Assembly: GCA_002169475.2 (NCBI GenBank)
Contig: NHKK02000042.1
Coordinates: forward strand, 6,592-24,606
Direction of reading: 5' to 3'
Source of the DNA: Candidatus Pelagibacter sp. TMED239
Lineage (GTDB): Bacteria; Pseudomonadota; Alphaproteobacteria; Pelagibacterales; Pelagibacteraceae
DNA: 18,015 bases
Position numbers and translations under genes: made by a program. The notes under the pieces are model-generated. The model searched no databases, had not been told where the DNA came from, and was given only the letters and a program-made list of their open reading frames with translations. Position 1 is the first letter of the stretch; the number at the start of each line of letters is the position of its first letter. Of this stretch, positions 9,488 through 16,421 are shown piece by piece.

Positions 9488-10139
9488 AAAAGTTTTAATT
9501 TATTTTTTTTTATTATGTTTATTTGGTTCAATTACTAATATTGATTTTAACAAATTGAGAATTCCGAACATTAGTAATATTTATGTTTTAGGATTAGGAA
9601 ATGAAAATAATTTAATTTTATTAGAAAATATTAAAAGATTAAAATTAGATAATATTTTCTATACTAATGATAATGATCTTAAAAATTTAATTAATTCAAA
9701 TAGTTTAATTGAAAGTTATCAAATTTTTAAAAGATACCCTTCTTCTATAGAAATAAAAATTAAAAAAACAAAATTTTTAGCAAGAATAAATCATAATAAT
9801 AAAATTTTTCTTGTAGGCTCTAATGGAAAACTCTCCAAAAATAATTTCTATGATGGTCAATTACCTTTTATTTTTGGAAAACCTGGAATTGAAGAATTTT
9901 TAAATTTTAAAAGAATTATTGATAAGTCAAAACTTTCATATCAAGATATTAAAAATCTATATTTTTTTTCATCAAAAAGATGGGACCTAGAGCTTAAAAA
10001 TAATGTAATAATTAAATTATCTAATAATTATATAGAAGACTCTTTAGATTTAGCATCTGATTTTTTGAATAATAAAAATTTTGAAGATATAAAGATCATT
10101 GATACTAGAATTAAAGATCAGATTATTTTGAATGGCTGA
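9468..10139 (+). CDS. ftsQ: FtsQ, divisome membrane protein (short)
   Basis: Bitopic inner-membrane division protein that links cytoplasmic and periplasmic divisome parts, usually with FtsB and FtsL. A very short basic N-terminus (MRQRKGKK) is followed by one membrane segment (about 8-22). Next comes a periplasmic POTRA region (IYVLGLGNENN, then PSSIEIKIKKTKFLARI and FLVGSNGKL, about 38-120), then the beta domain with KRWDLELKNNVIIKLS and an end IDTRIKDQIILNG, which corresponds to the usual FtsQ finish. At 223 residues it is shorter than most alphaproteobacterial FtsQ, mainly because the cytoplasmic tail is almost absent. Identity rests on this fold pattern plus position after ddl. It overlaps ddl by 20 bases. 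Confidence 0.88.
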   Translation: MRQRKGKKVLIYFFLLCLFGSITNIDFNKLRIPNISNIYVLGLGNENNLILLENIKRLKLDNIFYTNDNDLKNLINSNSLIESYQIFKRYPSSIEIKIKKTKFLARINHNNKIFLVGSNGKLSKNNFYDGQLPFIFGKPGIEEFLNFKRIIDKSKLSYQDIKNLYFFSSKRWDLELKNNVIIKLSNNYIEDSLDLASDFLNNKNFEDIKIIDTRIKDQIILNG

Positions 10140-10836
10140 AGAAATCGATTTTGAAACCTATTTAAGTTTAACGAAGAGAAAATTTGAAATTTATCTATTT
10201 GATAAAAAAAATTTAAAAAATTTATATAAAGAAGAAATGAAATTGGAGAATAATTTTAATTCTCTAGACTCAGAAATACTTTCTAAATTTCTTGATAATC
10301 ATATATTTAAAATTGAAAAAATAATTGGAAAATTTATAAAAAATATATATTTGATATTAGAAGACGATGTAAATTTCCAAGTAAGTATTTGTATTAAAAA
10401 AAAAAATTATAGTAATTTAATAAATAAAAAAAATTTAGAAAATACTTTAATTGAAGTAAAAGATTTGTTTAAAGAAAGTTATCAACATCAAACAATTACA
10501 CATATGATTATAAGCAATTATTTAATAAATGGAAAAAATTATTCTTCTTTTATAGATAATTTGCGAGGTGACAATTTATGTCTAGAGATAAATTTTATGT
10601 CTATATCTAATAGTACAATATTTGTATTTGATAAAACCTTAGAAAAATATCAGATAAGAATAAGTCAATATTTAAACGGAAATTATATTAAGAGTTTTTT
10701 TAATGACCAAAATATCGAGTTGTCAGAGATGGCTAATAAATTAAGAAATGGATATAACCATAATGAAGTTATACTAGTTCCAAAAAATATTGTAAATAAA
10801 GGGTTTTTTGAAAAATTTTTTCAACTATTCAGTTAG
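10132..10836 (+). CDS. Reduced FtsA-like protein lacking the ATPase core
   Basis: A 234-residue protein in the ftsA position, overlapping ftsQ by 8 bases. Residue-by-residue reading against E. coli FtsA supports kinship. IKNIYLIL (69-76) lines up with the ISSVYLAL strand, NKKNLENTLIEVKDLF (98-113) with the EDVENVVHTAK helix, THMIISNYLING (123-134) with LHVIPQEYAID, and LRGDNLCLEINF (144-155) with LSGVRMQAKVHL. Together these are the N-terminal strands plus the 1C domain. About 180 residues that would form domains 2A and 2B are missing, as is the first phosphate loop (GLEIGT becomes YLSLTK). The end, KGFFEKFFQLFS, looks like the FtsA membrane-targeting amphipathic helix. Expected behaviour (inferred): it sits on the inner membrane and contacts divisome partners but does not bind ATP. 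It is not a frameshift remnant, because only 64 bases separate it from lpxC. An unrelated fold is possible but less likely. Confidence 0.7.
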   Translation: MAEEIDFETYLSLTKRKFEIYLFDKKNLKNLYKEEMKLENNFNSLDSEILSKFLDNHIFKIEKIIGKFIKNIYLILEDDVNFQVSICIKKKNYSNLINKKNLENTLIEVKDLFKESYQHQTITHMIISNYLINGKNYSSFIDNLRGDNLCLEINFMSISNSTIFVFDKTLEKYQIRISQYLNGNYIKSFFNDQNIELSEMANKLRNGYNHNEVILVPKNIVNKGFFEKFFQLFS

Positions 10837-10860
10837 AATTGTCTTTTCCGGTAATATTAG

Positions 10861-10886
10861 TTGTTTTTAACAATTATTAAAAACAA
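10861..10886. repeat. Perfect 10-bp inverted repeat before lpxC
   Basis: In the 64-base gap between the FtsA-like gene and lpxC, TTGTTTTTAA (10861-10870) is followed by the 6-base spacer CAATTA and then its exact reverse complement TTAAAAACAA (10877-10886). It could form a weak A/T-rich hairpin upstream of the lpxC start or be a protein-binding site. It lacks G+C in the stem and a following U-run, so it is a poor intrinsic terminator. It lies where ftsZ would normally be. Confidence 0.6.
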
Positions 10887-10900
10887 ATTAAAAGCTTTTA

Positions 10901-11821
10901 GTGACTTATTTAACCCAAAAAACAATTAAAGAAAATGTTTCATTTAGTGGAATAGCTCTTCATAATGGATTAAATGTAAATCTTTGCATTAAACCAGCCA
11001 ATCCTAATTTTGGTATAGTTTTTAAAAGAGTAGATTTAAAAAAAAATAATTTGGTTTTCCCAAATTTCATGAATGTTACTAATACTTCTTTGAACACAAC
11101 TGTAGAGAATGAGTATGGTGTAAAAGTATCTACAATTGAACATTTGATGGGTGCTTTATTTGGATTGGGTATAGATAATGCATTAATCGAAATAAATAAT
11201 GAAGAAGTTCCTATTTTAGATGGTTCTGCAAAAGAATTTATTCAAAAAATATTGTTATCTGGAATAAAAGTAAGTGAAGCTCCTATTAAAATTGTGAAAA
11301 TAAATAAAAAGATTGAGTATTCAAAAGGTGAAAGATTTATTTCAATTCAACCATCAACTTTAAGCCTCGATATAGATTTTGAACTTAAATATAAAAATAA
11401 AATTATTGGTAATCAAAGAAATAAAGTAAAAGTTTATGAAGATGATTTGACCGATGTTTATAATTCTAGAACTTATTGTTTATTTGAAGATATTGAATTT
11501 ATTAAAAAACAAGGATTAGCAAAAGGTGGTAGCTTAGATAATGCTGTAGTTGTTAAAGGCAATGAAATATTAAATCAAGAGGGTTTAAGAAATGATAATG
11601 AGTTTGTTAATCATAAAATCTTAGATTGTATTGGAGATTTATATACATCGGGATATAGAATTGTCGCTAGTGTTCTATGTTCACAGGGTGGTCATTATTT
11701 AACTAATCAGCTTTTAAGAAAAGTCTTTCAAAATAAAGAAAATTTTTCAATTTTAGAGATTAAAGAAAAAAATTTACCTCATGCTTTGATTAATAGAAAT
11801 CTATTAAGATCAATTGCATAA
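10901..11821 (+). CDS. lpxC: LpxC, UDP-acyl-GlcNAc deacetylase
   Basis: Zinc enzyme of the cytoplasm that removes the acetyl group from UDP-3-O-acyl-GlcNAc, the first committed step of lipid A synthesis. The 306 residues match the family (E. coli 305). The zinc and catalytic residues are intact: E80-H81 in STIEHLMGAL, H238 and D242 in NHKILDCIGD, D246, and H265 in QGGHYLTNQLL. Also seen are LHNG at the N-terminus and VPILDGSA (103-110). The start is a GTG: an in-frame stop lies 12 bases upstream and no ATG is available before the conserved region. No clear Shine-Dalgarno sequence is visible. Presence of LpxC means the organism makes lipopolysaccharide. Confidence 0.97.
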   Translation: MTYLTQKTIKENVSFSGIALHNGLNVNLCIKPANPNFGIVFKRVDLKKNNLVFPNFMNVTNTSLNTTVENEYGVKVSTIEHLMGALFGLGIDNALIEINNEEVPILDGSAKEFIQKILLSGIKVSEAPIKIVKINKKIEYSKGERFISIQPSTLSLDIDFELKYKNKIIGNQRNKVKVYEDDLTDVYNSRTYCLFEDIEFIKKQGLAKGGSLDNAVVVKGNEILNQEGLRNDNEFVNHKILDCIGDLYTSGYRIVASVLCSQGGHYLTNQLLRKVFQNKENFSILEIKEKNLPHALINRNLLRSIA

Positions 11822-11834
11822 TAATAAAGATAGC

Positions 11835-11863
11835 TTTAAAGTTACTTTTTAAATCATTATAAA
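11835..11863 (+). promoter_or_regulatory. Possible promoter before bamD (weak)
   Basis: In the 48-base gap between lpxC and bamD, TTTAAA (11835-11840) and TATAAA (11858-11863) are spaced by 17 bases, like -35 and -10 boxes. Transcription would begin almost at the bamD ATG and give a nearly leaderless message. In DNA this rich in A+T such a match may be chance. Confidence 0.2.
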
Positions 11864-11869
11864 TTATAC

Positions 11870-12712
11870 ATGAATAAGTTTTCTTTTTTATTAATTGCAT
11901 ATTTTTTTTGTATTTCTTGCTCACAAGATACTAATAATAAATCCATTATAAATGAAAAAAATTTAGATTTACAAGTTCTAGAAGCATATCAGGAAGGAAT
12001 GAATGAACTAGAAAATGGTGATGTGTTATTTGCAGCAAAAAAATTTAATGAAGCAGAAATTTTATTTCCACAATCTAAATGGGCACCAAAGGCAGCTTTA
12101 ATGGCAGCTTATGCTTATTATTCTCAAGATTATTATGGGGATGCAATTGCTGAATTAGAAAGGTTTTTAAGAGTGTATCCAAAACACAAAAATTTAGATT
12201 ACGCATATTACTTGTTGGCCCTTTCATATTATGAACAAATTATTGATGAAAAAAAAGATTTACAATCAATAATTAATTCAAAAAGAATTTTTAATATTAT
12301 TATTACAGATTACCCAAATACAGAATATGCATTAGACGCTGAATTTAAAATAGAGCTTATAAATGATATCCTTGCAGCTAAAGAAATGTATATCGCTATG
12401 TATTACTTTGATAAAAAAAAATGGATACCTGCAATAAATAGATTTAGAACAGTTATAGACGACTATGAATCTACAATTTATACTGAAGAAGCACTCCATA
12501 GATTGGTAGAAATTTATTATATATTAGGACTAGAAGAAGAAGCTAGGAAGTATGCTAAAGTTTTAGGTTATAATTATCAATCATCCATATGGTATGAAAA
12601 ATCCTATAGTATTTTCAACAAAACATATATTAAAAGTAAAAAAAATAAATTTAGAAAAAAAAATAAAAAAAGTAATATTGTTTTAGAAAAATTTAAATCT
12701 TTACTTGAATGA
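11870..12712 (+). CDS. bamD: BamD, outer-membrane assembly lipoprotein
   Basis: Outer-membrane lipoprotein of the BAM complex that, with BamA, inserts beta-barrel proteins. The N-terminus has a signal segment (NKFSFLLIAYFF) and a lipobox CISC with Cys17 as the likely lipidated residue. Tetratricopeptide-type helices follow: AYQEGMNELENGD, FNEAEILFPQSKWAPKA, AIAELERFLRVYPKHKN, YYLLALSYYEQI, YPNTEYALDA, and a last repeat ending in LGYNYQSSIWYEKSY, which is typical of alphaproteobacterial BamD. At 280 residues it is of normal length. Its last ~28 residues are very rich in lysine, which is unusual and probably a disordered tail. It lies between lpxC and ligA, the usual place in this class, and ends in TGA. 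Confidence 0.93.
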   Translation: MNKFSFLLIAYFFCISCSQDTNNKSIINEKNLDLQVLEAYQEGMNELENGDVLFAAKKFNEAEILFPQSKWAPKAALMAAYAYYSQDYYGDAIAELERFLRVYPKHKNLDYAYYLLALSYYEQIIDEKKDLQSIINSKRIFNIIITDYPNTEYALDAEFKIELINDILAAKEMYIAMYYFDKKKWIPAINRFRTVIDDYESTIYTEEALHRLVEIYYILGLEEEARKYAKVLGYNYQSSIWYEKSYSIFNKTYIKSKKNKFRKKNKKSNIVLEKFKSLLE

Positions 12713-12713
12713 A

Positions 12714-14744
12714 ATGAGTAAAAAAGAAATAGAAGCTCAATATAAAAAAAATATAAAGTTATTAGACAACTATAATAAAAATTATTACGATAAAAGTAAA
12801 CCTATAATTACAGATAAGGGATATGATGAATTAAAGAAAAATATTTTGGTATTGGAAAAAAAATATAAATTTCTAAAATCAAAAAAAACTCCATCAAAAT
12901 CTATAGGATATAAACCATCAAAAAACTTCAAAAAATTTTTACATAAAGTTCCAATGCTTTCTCTTGCAAATGCATTTGGTGAAGAAGATTTGTTAAATTT
13001 TGAAAAAAGAATTTTAAATTTTATATCTAAAAAGGAAAATTTTAAAATTTCTTATAGTGCGGAACCAAAGATAGATGGTATTTCAGCTTCTTTAATTTAT
13101 AAAGATGGTAAATTTGTAAGAGGTCTATCTAGAGGCGACGGGAAAGAAGGTGAGGATATAACAGAAAATCTTGCAACAATTAAAGATATCCCTAAAAATA
13201 TTTCAAATAAAAATTTTCCTAAAGAAATTGATGTAAGAGGAGAAGTTTTTATTCAAACTAGTGACTTTAAAAGTCTTAAAGAAAAATTTGCAAACCCAAG
13301 GAATGCAGCATCAGGTTCCTTAAGACAAAAAAATCCAGAAGATACCAGTAATATACCTTTAAAATTTATTGCATATACTTTTGGTCATGAAAAAGGTTTA
13401 AAAATAGAAACTCAATCTGATTATTTAAAAGAATTAAGTAATTGGGGTTTTAAAACTAATCCTTTTAATAAATTAATTACAGGAATAAAAAATTTATTAA
13501 TTAATTATAAAGAAATTGAAACAAAAAGAGCAGAAATTGATTTTGATATAGATGGAATTGTTTACAAAATTAATGAATTTAAACTCCAAAAAAGATTAGG
13601 TAATGTTGCTAATGCCCCAAGATGGGCTATTGCTCATAAATTTTCATCAAATAAAGCAATTTCAAAAATTAAAAATATAGATATTCAAATTGGTAGAACT
13701 GGTGCATTAACACCTGTTGCTAAAATCAAACCTATTAATATTGGTGGAGTATTAGTTTCGAATGCTACTTTACACAACGAAGATGAAATTAATCGAAAAG
13801 ATATTAGAGTTGGAGACACAGTAACTGTTGAAAGAGCTGGAGATGTAATACCTCATGTATTATCTGTAGATATCAAAAAAAGATCAAAAGATAGTTCAAA
13901 ATTTATATTTCCAAAAAATTGTCCTTCTTGTGGATCAAAAACAATTAAAGAATATAATTTTATAACAAAAAAAAATGACGCAGTTAGAAGATGTACAAGT
14001 GAAGGATATGAGTGTGAAAAAATTGCAATAGAAAAAATCAAACACTTTGTTTCAAAAGAAGCTTTTAATATTGATGGATTTGGAAAAAAAATAGTAGAAA
14101 ATTTTTGGAAATTAAAAAAAATCAGATTACCACAGGATATTTTTAAACTAGATTATAATGAAATTGAAAATCTAGAGGGCTGGGGAAAGCTTTCGGTTGA
14201 AAATTTAAAATATTCAATTAATGAAAAGAAAAAAATCTCTTTAGAACGATTTATTTATTCATTAGGTATAAGACACATTGGTTTGGAAAATGCAAAACTT
14301 CTTTCAAAACACTTTAAATCTTTCATAAAATTTAAATCCTTATCAAATGATAATAAATATGATGAGTTAATAAACATTGATGGTATAGGTGAAACTCAAG
14401 TAAACTCTATAAAGAGTTATTTTGATAATAAAATTAATTTAAATGTATTAAATGAATTACAAAAAATTTTATATATAAAAGATGCTACAGTTAAAAACAG
14501 AAACGGAATATTAGTGGACAAAACATTTATGTTAACAGGAAAACTCGAAGGAATTAGTAGAGCTGAAGCTAAATCTTTGATTGAAGAAAATTCCGGTATA
14601 ACTGTTAGTAGCATTTCAAAAAAATTAAACTATTTAATTGTTGGCGAAAAACCAACAAAAAGAAAAATTGAAACAGCAAAAGAACTAAAAATTTCAATTT
14701 TAGATCAAAGGCAATTTTTAAAAATGCTAAATAAAACTAGCTAA
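12714..14744 (+). CDS. ligA: NAD-dependent DNA ligase LigA
   Basis: Seals nicks in replication and repair using NAD+. The 676 residues match the family. Order: N-terminal Ia domain, HKVPMLSLANAF, the adenylation site EPKIDGISASL with the AMP-accepting lysine (K119), SRGDGKEGEDITENL, the VRGEVF strand, NPRNAASGSLRQ and the OB-fold region with ATLHNEDEI. A four-cysteine zinc finger follows (C403, C406, C427, C434), then helix-hairpin-helix repeats (INIDGIGETQ) and a C-terminal BRCT domain from about residue 597 (VDKTFMLTGKLEGISR). In the zinc finger the stretch TSEGYEC is a little longer than the usual form. The ATG one base after the bamD stop was chosen; a TTG at 12705 would add only three residues and overlap bamD. 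The 3' end overlaps pepP, on the other strand, by 18 bases. Confidence 0.97.
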   Translation: MSKKEIEAQYKKNIKLLDNYNKNYYDKSKPIITDKGYDELKKNILVLEKKYKFLKSKKTPSKSIGYKPSKNFKKFLHKVPMLSLANAFGEEDLLNFEKRILNFISKKENFKISYSAEPKIDGISASLIYKDGKFVRGLSRGDGKEGEDITENLATIKDIPKNISNKNFPKEIDVRGEVFIQTSDFKSLKEKFANPRNAASGSLRQKNPEDTSNIPLKFIAYTFGHEKGLKIETQSDYLKELSNWGFKTNPFNKLITGIKNLLINYKEIETKRAEIDFDIDGIVYKINEFKLQKRLGNVANAPRWAIAHKFSSNKAISKIKNIDIQIGRTGALTPVAKIKPINIGGVLVSNATLHNEDEINRKDIRVGDTVTVERAGDVIPHVLSVDIKKRSKDSSKFIFPKNCPSCGSKTIKEYNFITKKNDAVRRCTSEGYECEKIAIEKIKHFVSKEAFNIDGFGKKIVENFWKLKKIRLPQDIFKLDYNEIENLEGWGKLSVENLKYSINEKKKISLERFIYSLGIRHIGLENAKLLSKHFKSFIKFKSLSNDNKYDELINIDGIGETQVNSIKSYFDNKINLNVLNELQKILYIKDATVKNRNGILVDKTFMLTGKLEGISRAEAKSLIEENSGITVSSISKKLNYLIVGEKPTKRKIETAKELKISILDQRQFLKMLNKTS

Positions 14745-16421
14745 CCATTTACGTTCTTTTAAATTTAAATATCTTGATATTTTTGAATAAACATCAAGAT
14801 GATATTTAAATAAATAATTTTTTTCTAAAGAAGTTAAAAGATTAAAATTTATTAAGTTTTTCTCTATTGGAACAAGAGTTAAGTTTTTAAAAGAAATATT
14901 TTTATTAATTCTTTTTACAAAAACTAAATTTTCTATTCGTATTCCAAAATGATCTTTTTTATAGTATCCAGGTTCATTACTTATAATCATACCTTCTTTT
15001 ATTTTAACATTGTTAAACTTTGATAATGATTGTGGTCCTTCATGAACATTAAGAAAAAAACCTACTCCATGACCAGTACCATGAGCATAATCTAAATTGC
15101 TTTTTTTTAGAAATTTTCTCGCTCTTGAATCGATTCTTTTTCCAATATTATTTTTCTTTAAGTTTGTATGTGCTACAGCAATATGTCCCTTTAAAACTTT
15201 TGTAAAAACATTTTTTATATAAGGCTTGGGATTTGAAAAACAGATTGTTCTAGTTACATCTGTTGTGCCGTACTTATATTGACCTCCAGAGTCGCATAAA
15301 AAAATATCTTTTTTTTTGATAATTCTACAATTTTCTTTTTTAGCTCGATAATGAACAATAGCACCATTTTTTCCTGAACCTGCTATTGTATCAAAGCTTG
15401 GATATAAATAATTTTTATTCATTTTTCTAAATTTCTCTAATTTGTTTTGTGCGTCTACTTCTGTGATTTGTTTTTTATTTATATTTTTTATCCAATAGAT
15501 AAACTTGGTTAAAGCAACTCCATCTAAAATATGTGCATTAATCATATTTTTTATTTCTGTTTCATTTTTAATAGCTTTTAAAAGATAAGTTGGATCTTCT
15601 CTTTTTATAATTTTAAATTTAGATTTTATAATATTTTCTAAAAAAATTGAGCATGATTTATCATCTATTATAAAATTTTTTCCTTTAAGTTGAATAATTC
15701 TTTTTGGTAAATCATTAATATTAATTAGTTGATTTGAACTAATTTTTTTTTCTTTAATTAGTTTTTTGGCTTTTTGTATTTTACTTATTAGAAGTACTTT
15801 TTTTGTTTTACTTATAATTAGTCTTGAATTTGGCACAGGGCTATTAGGACCATCTCCACCTCGTATATTTAAAATCCATGCTACATTTTCTGGAGCAGTA
15901 ATAAATAGAAAATCTGATTTGTTTTTTTTAAGATATTTCGAAATTTTATTAATTTTTGAATTATAACTTTCTCCAACTATACTTTTATCTAATGAAAAAA
16001 ATGGAAAATTATCACTTACTTTTTCTTTTTTTATTTCATCGATTAAATTTTGATCAATATATTTAATCTTATTATTTTTTAAAAAATATTTCTTTATTTG
16101 AGTATGTGTAAATAATTTTGGATCAATACCTAAAGTTAAATTTTTAAATAAATTACAATTTATTATTTTTTCATAATTAATAATTTTAAAATTTTTTCCC
16201 GACTCTATTTGACTTTGAATTGTGTATCTTCCGTCAGTAAATAAGTAGTTTTTTTTTTTTAAAATAATAGCTAGTCCTGCAGAACCACTAAAATTAGATA
16301 TAATTTTTAATCTATTAATTTTTGAATATTCAGTGAAATAGTCATCGTTTTTAGGTACGACATATCCATCAATATTAAATTTTTTAAATTTTTTTTTTAA
16401 ATTTTTTAAATTTTTATTCAT
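14727..16421 (-). CDS. pepP: Xaa-Pro aminopeptidase (M24 family)
   Basis: Cytoplasmic metallopeptidase that removes an N-terminal residue preceding proline. The 564 residues fit the long form with two creatinase-like N-terminal domains, the M24 catalytic domain and a short C-terminal domain. The five metal ligands are present: D377 (CDSGGQY), D388 (TTDVTRT), H451 (GTGHGVGFFLNVHEGP), E483 (SNEPGYY) and E497 (IRIENLVFV). The first residues are very lysine-rich (MNKNLKNLKKKFKKFNIDGY). The ATG shares ATGA with the end of uvrD, so the two are probably co-transcribed. A run of 12 T's on the + strand (16249-16260) codes for lysines here. The 3' end runs 18 bases into ligA, leaving no room for a separate terminator. 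Confidence 0.94.
   Translation of the reverse strand: MNKNLKNLKKKFKKFNIDGYVVPKNDDYFTEYSKINRLKIISNFSGSAGLAIILKKKNYLFTDGRYTIQSQIESGKNFKIINYEKIINCNLFKNLTLGIDPKLFTHTQIKKYFLKNNKIKYIDQNLIDEIKKEKVSDNFPFFSLDKSIVGESYNSKINKISKYLKKNKSDFLFITAPENVAWILNIRGGDGPNSPVPNSRLIISKTKKVLLISKIQKAKKLIKEKKISSNQLININDLPKRIIQLKGKNFIIDDKSCSIFLENIIKSKFKIIKREDPTYLLKAIKNETEIKNMINAHILDGVALTKFIYWIKNINKKQITEVDAQNKLEKFRKMNKNYLYPSFDTIAGSGKNGAIVHYRAKKENCRIIKKKDIFLCDSGGQYKYGTTDVTRTICFSNPKPYIKNVFTKVLKGHIAVAHTNLKKNNIGKRIDSRARKFLKKSNLDYAHGTGHGVGFFLNVHEGPQSLSKFNNVKIKEGMIISNEPGYYKKDHFGIRIENLVFVKRINKNISFKNLTLVPIEKNLINFNLLTSLEKNYLFKYHLDVYSKISRYLNLKERKWLASFI

Noticed and set aside
10132..10836. FtsA-like gene as a frameshifted or decaying pseudogene
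   Set aside because: The frame is open from an ATG coupled to ftsQ to a stop, ends in a plausible amphipathic helix, and the missing core is not found in any frame downstream.
12705..12713. TTG start for ligA
   Set aside because: It adds only three residues and overlaps bamD; the ATG at 12714 directly after the bamD stop is simpler.
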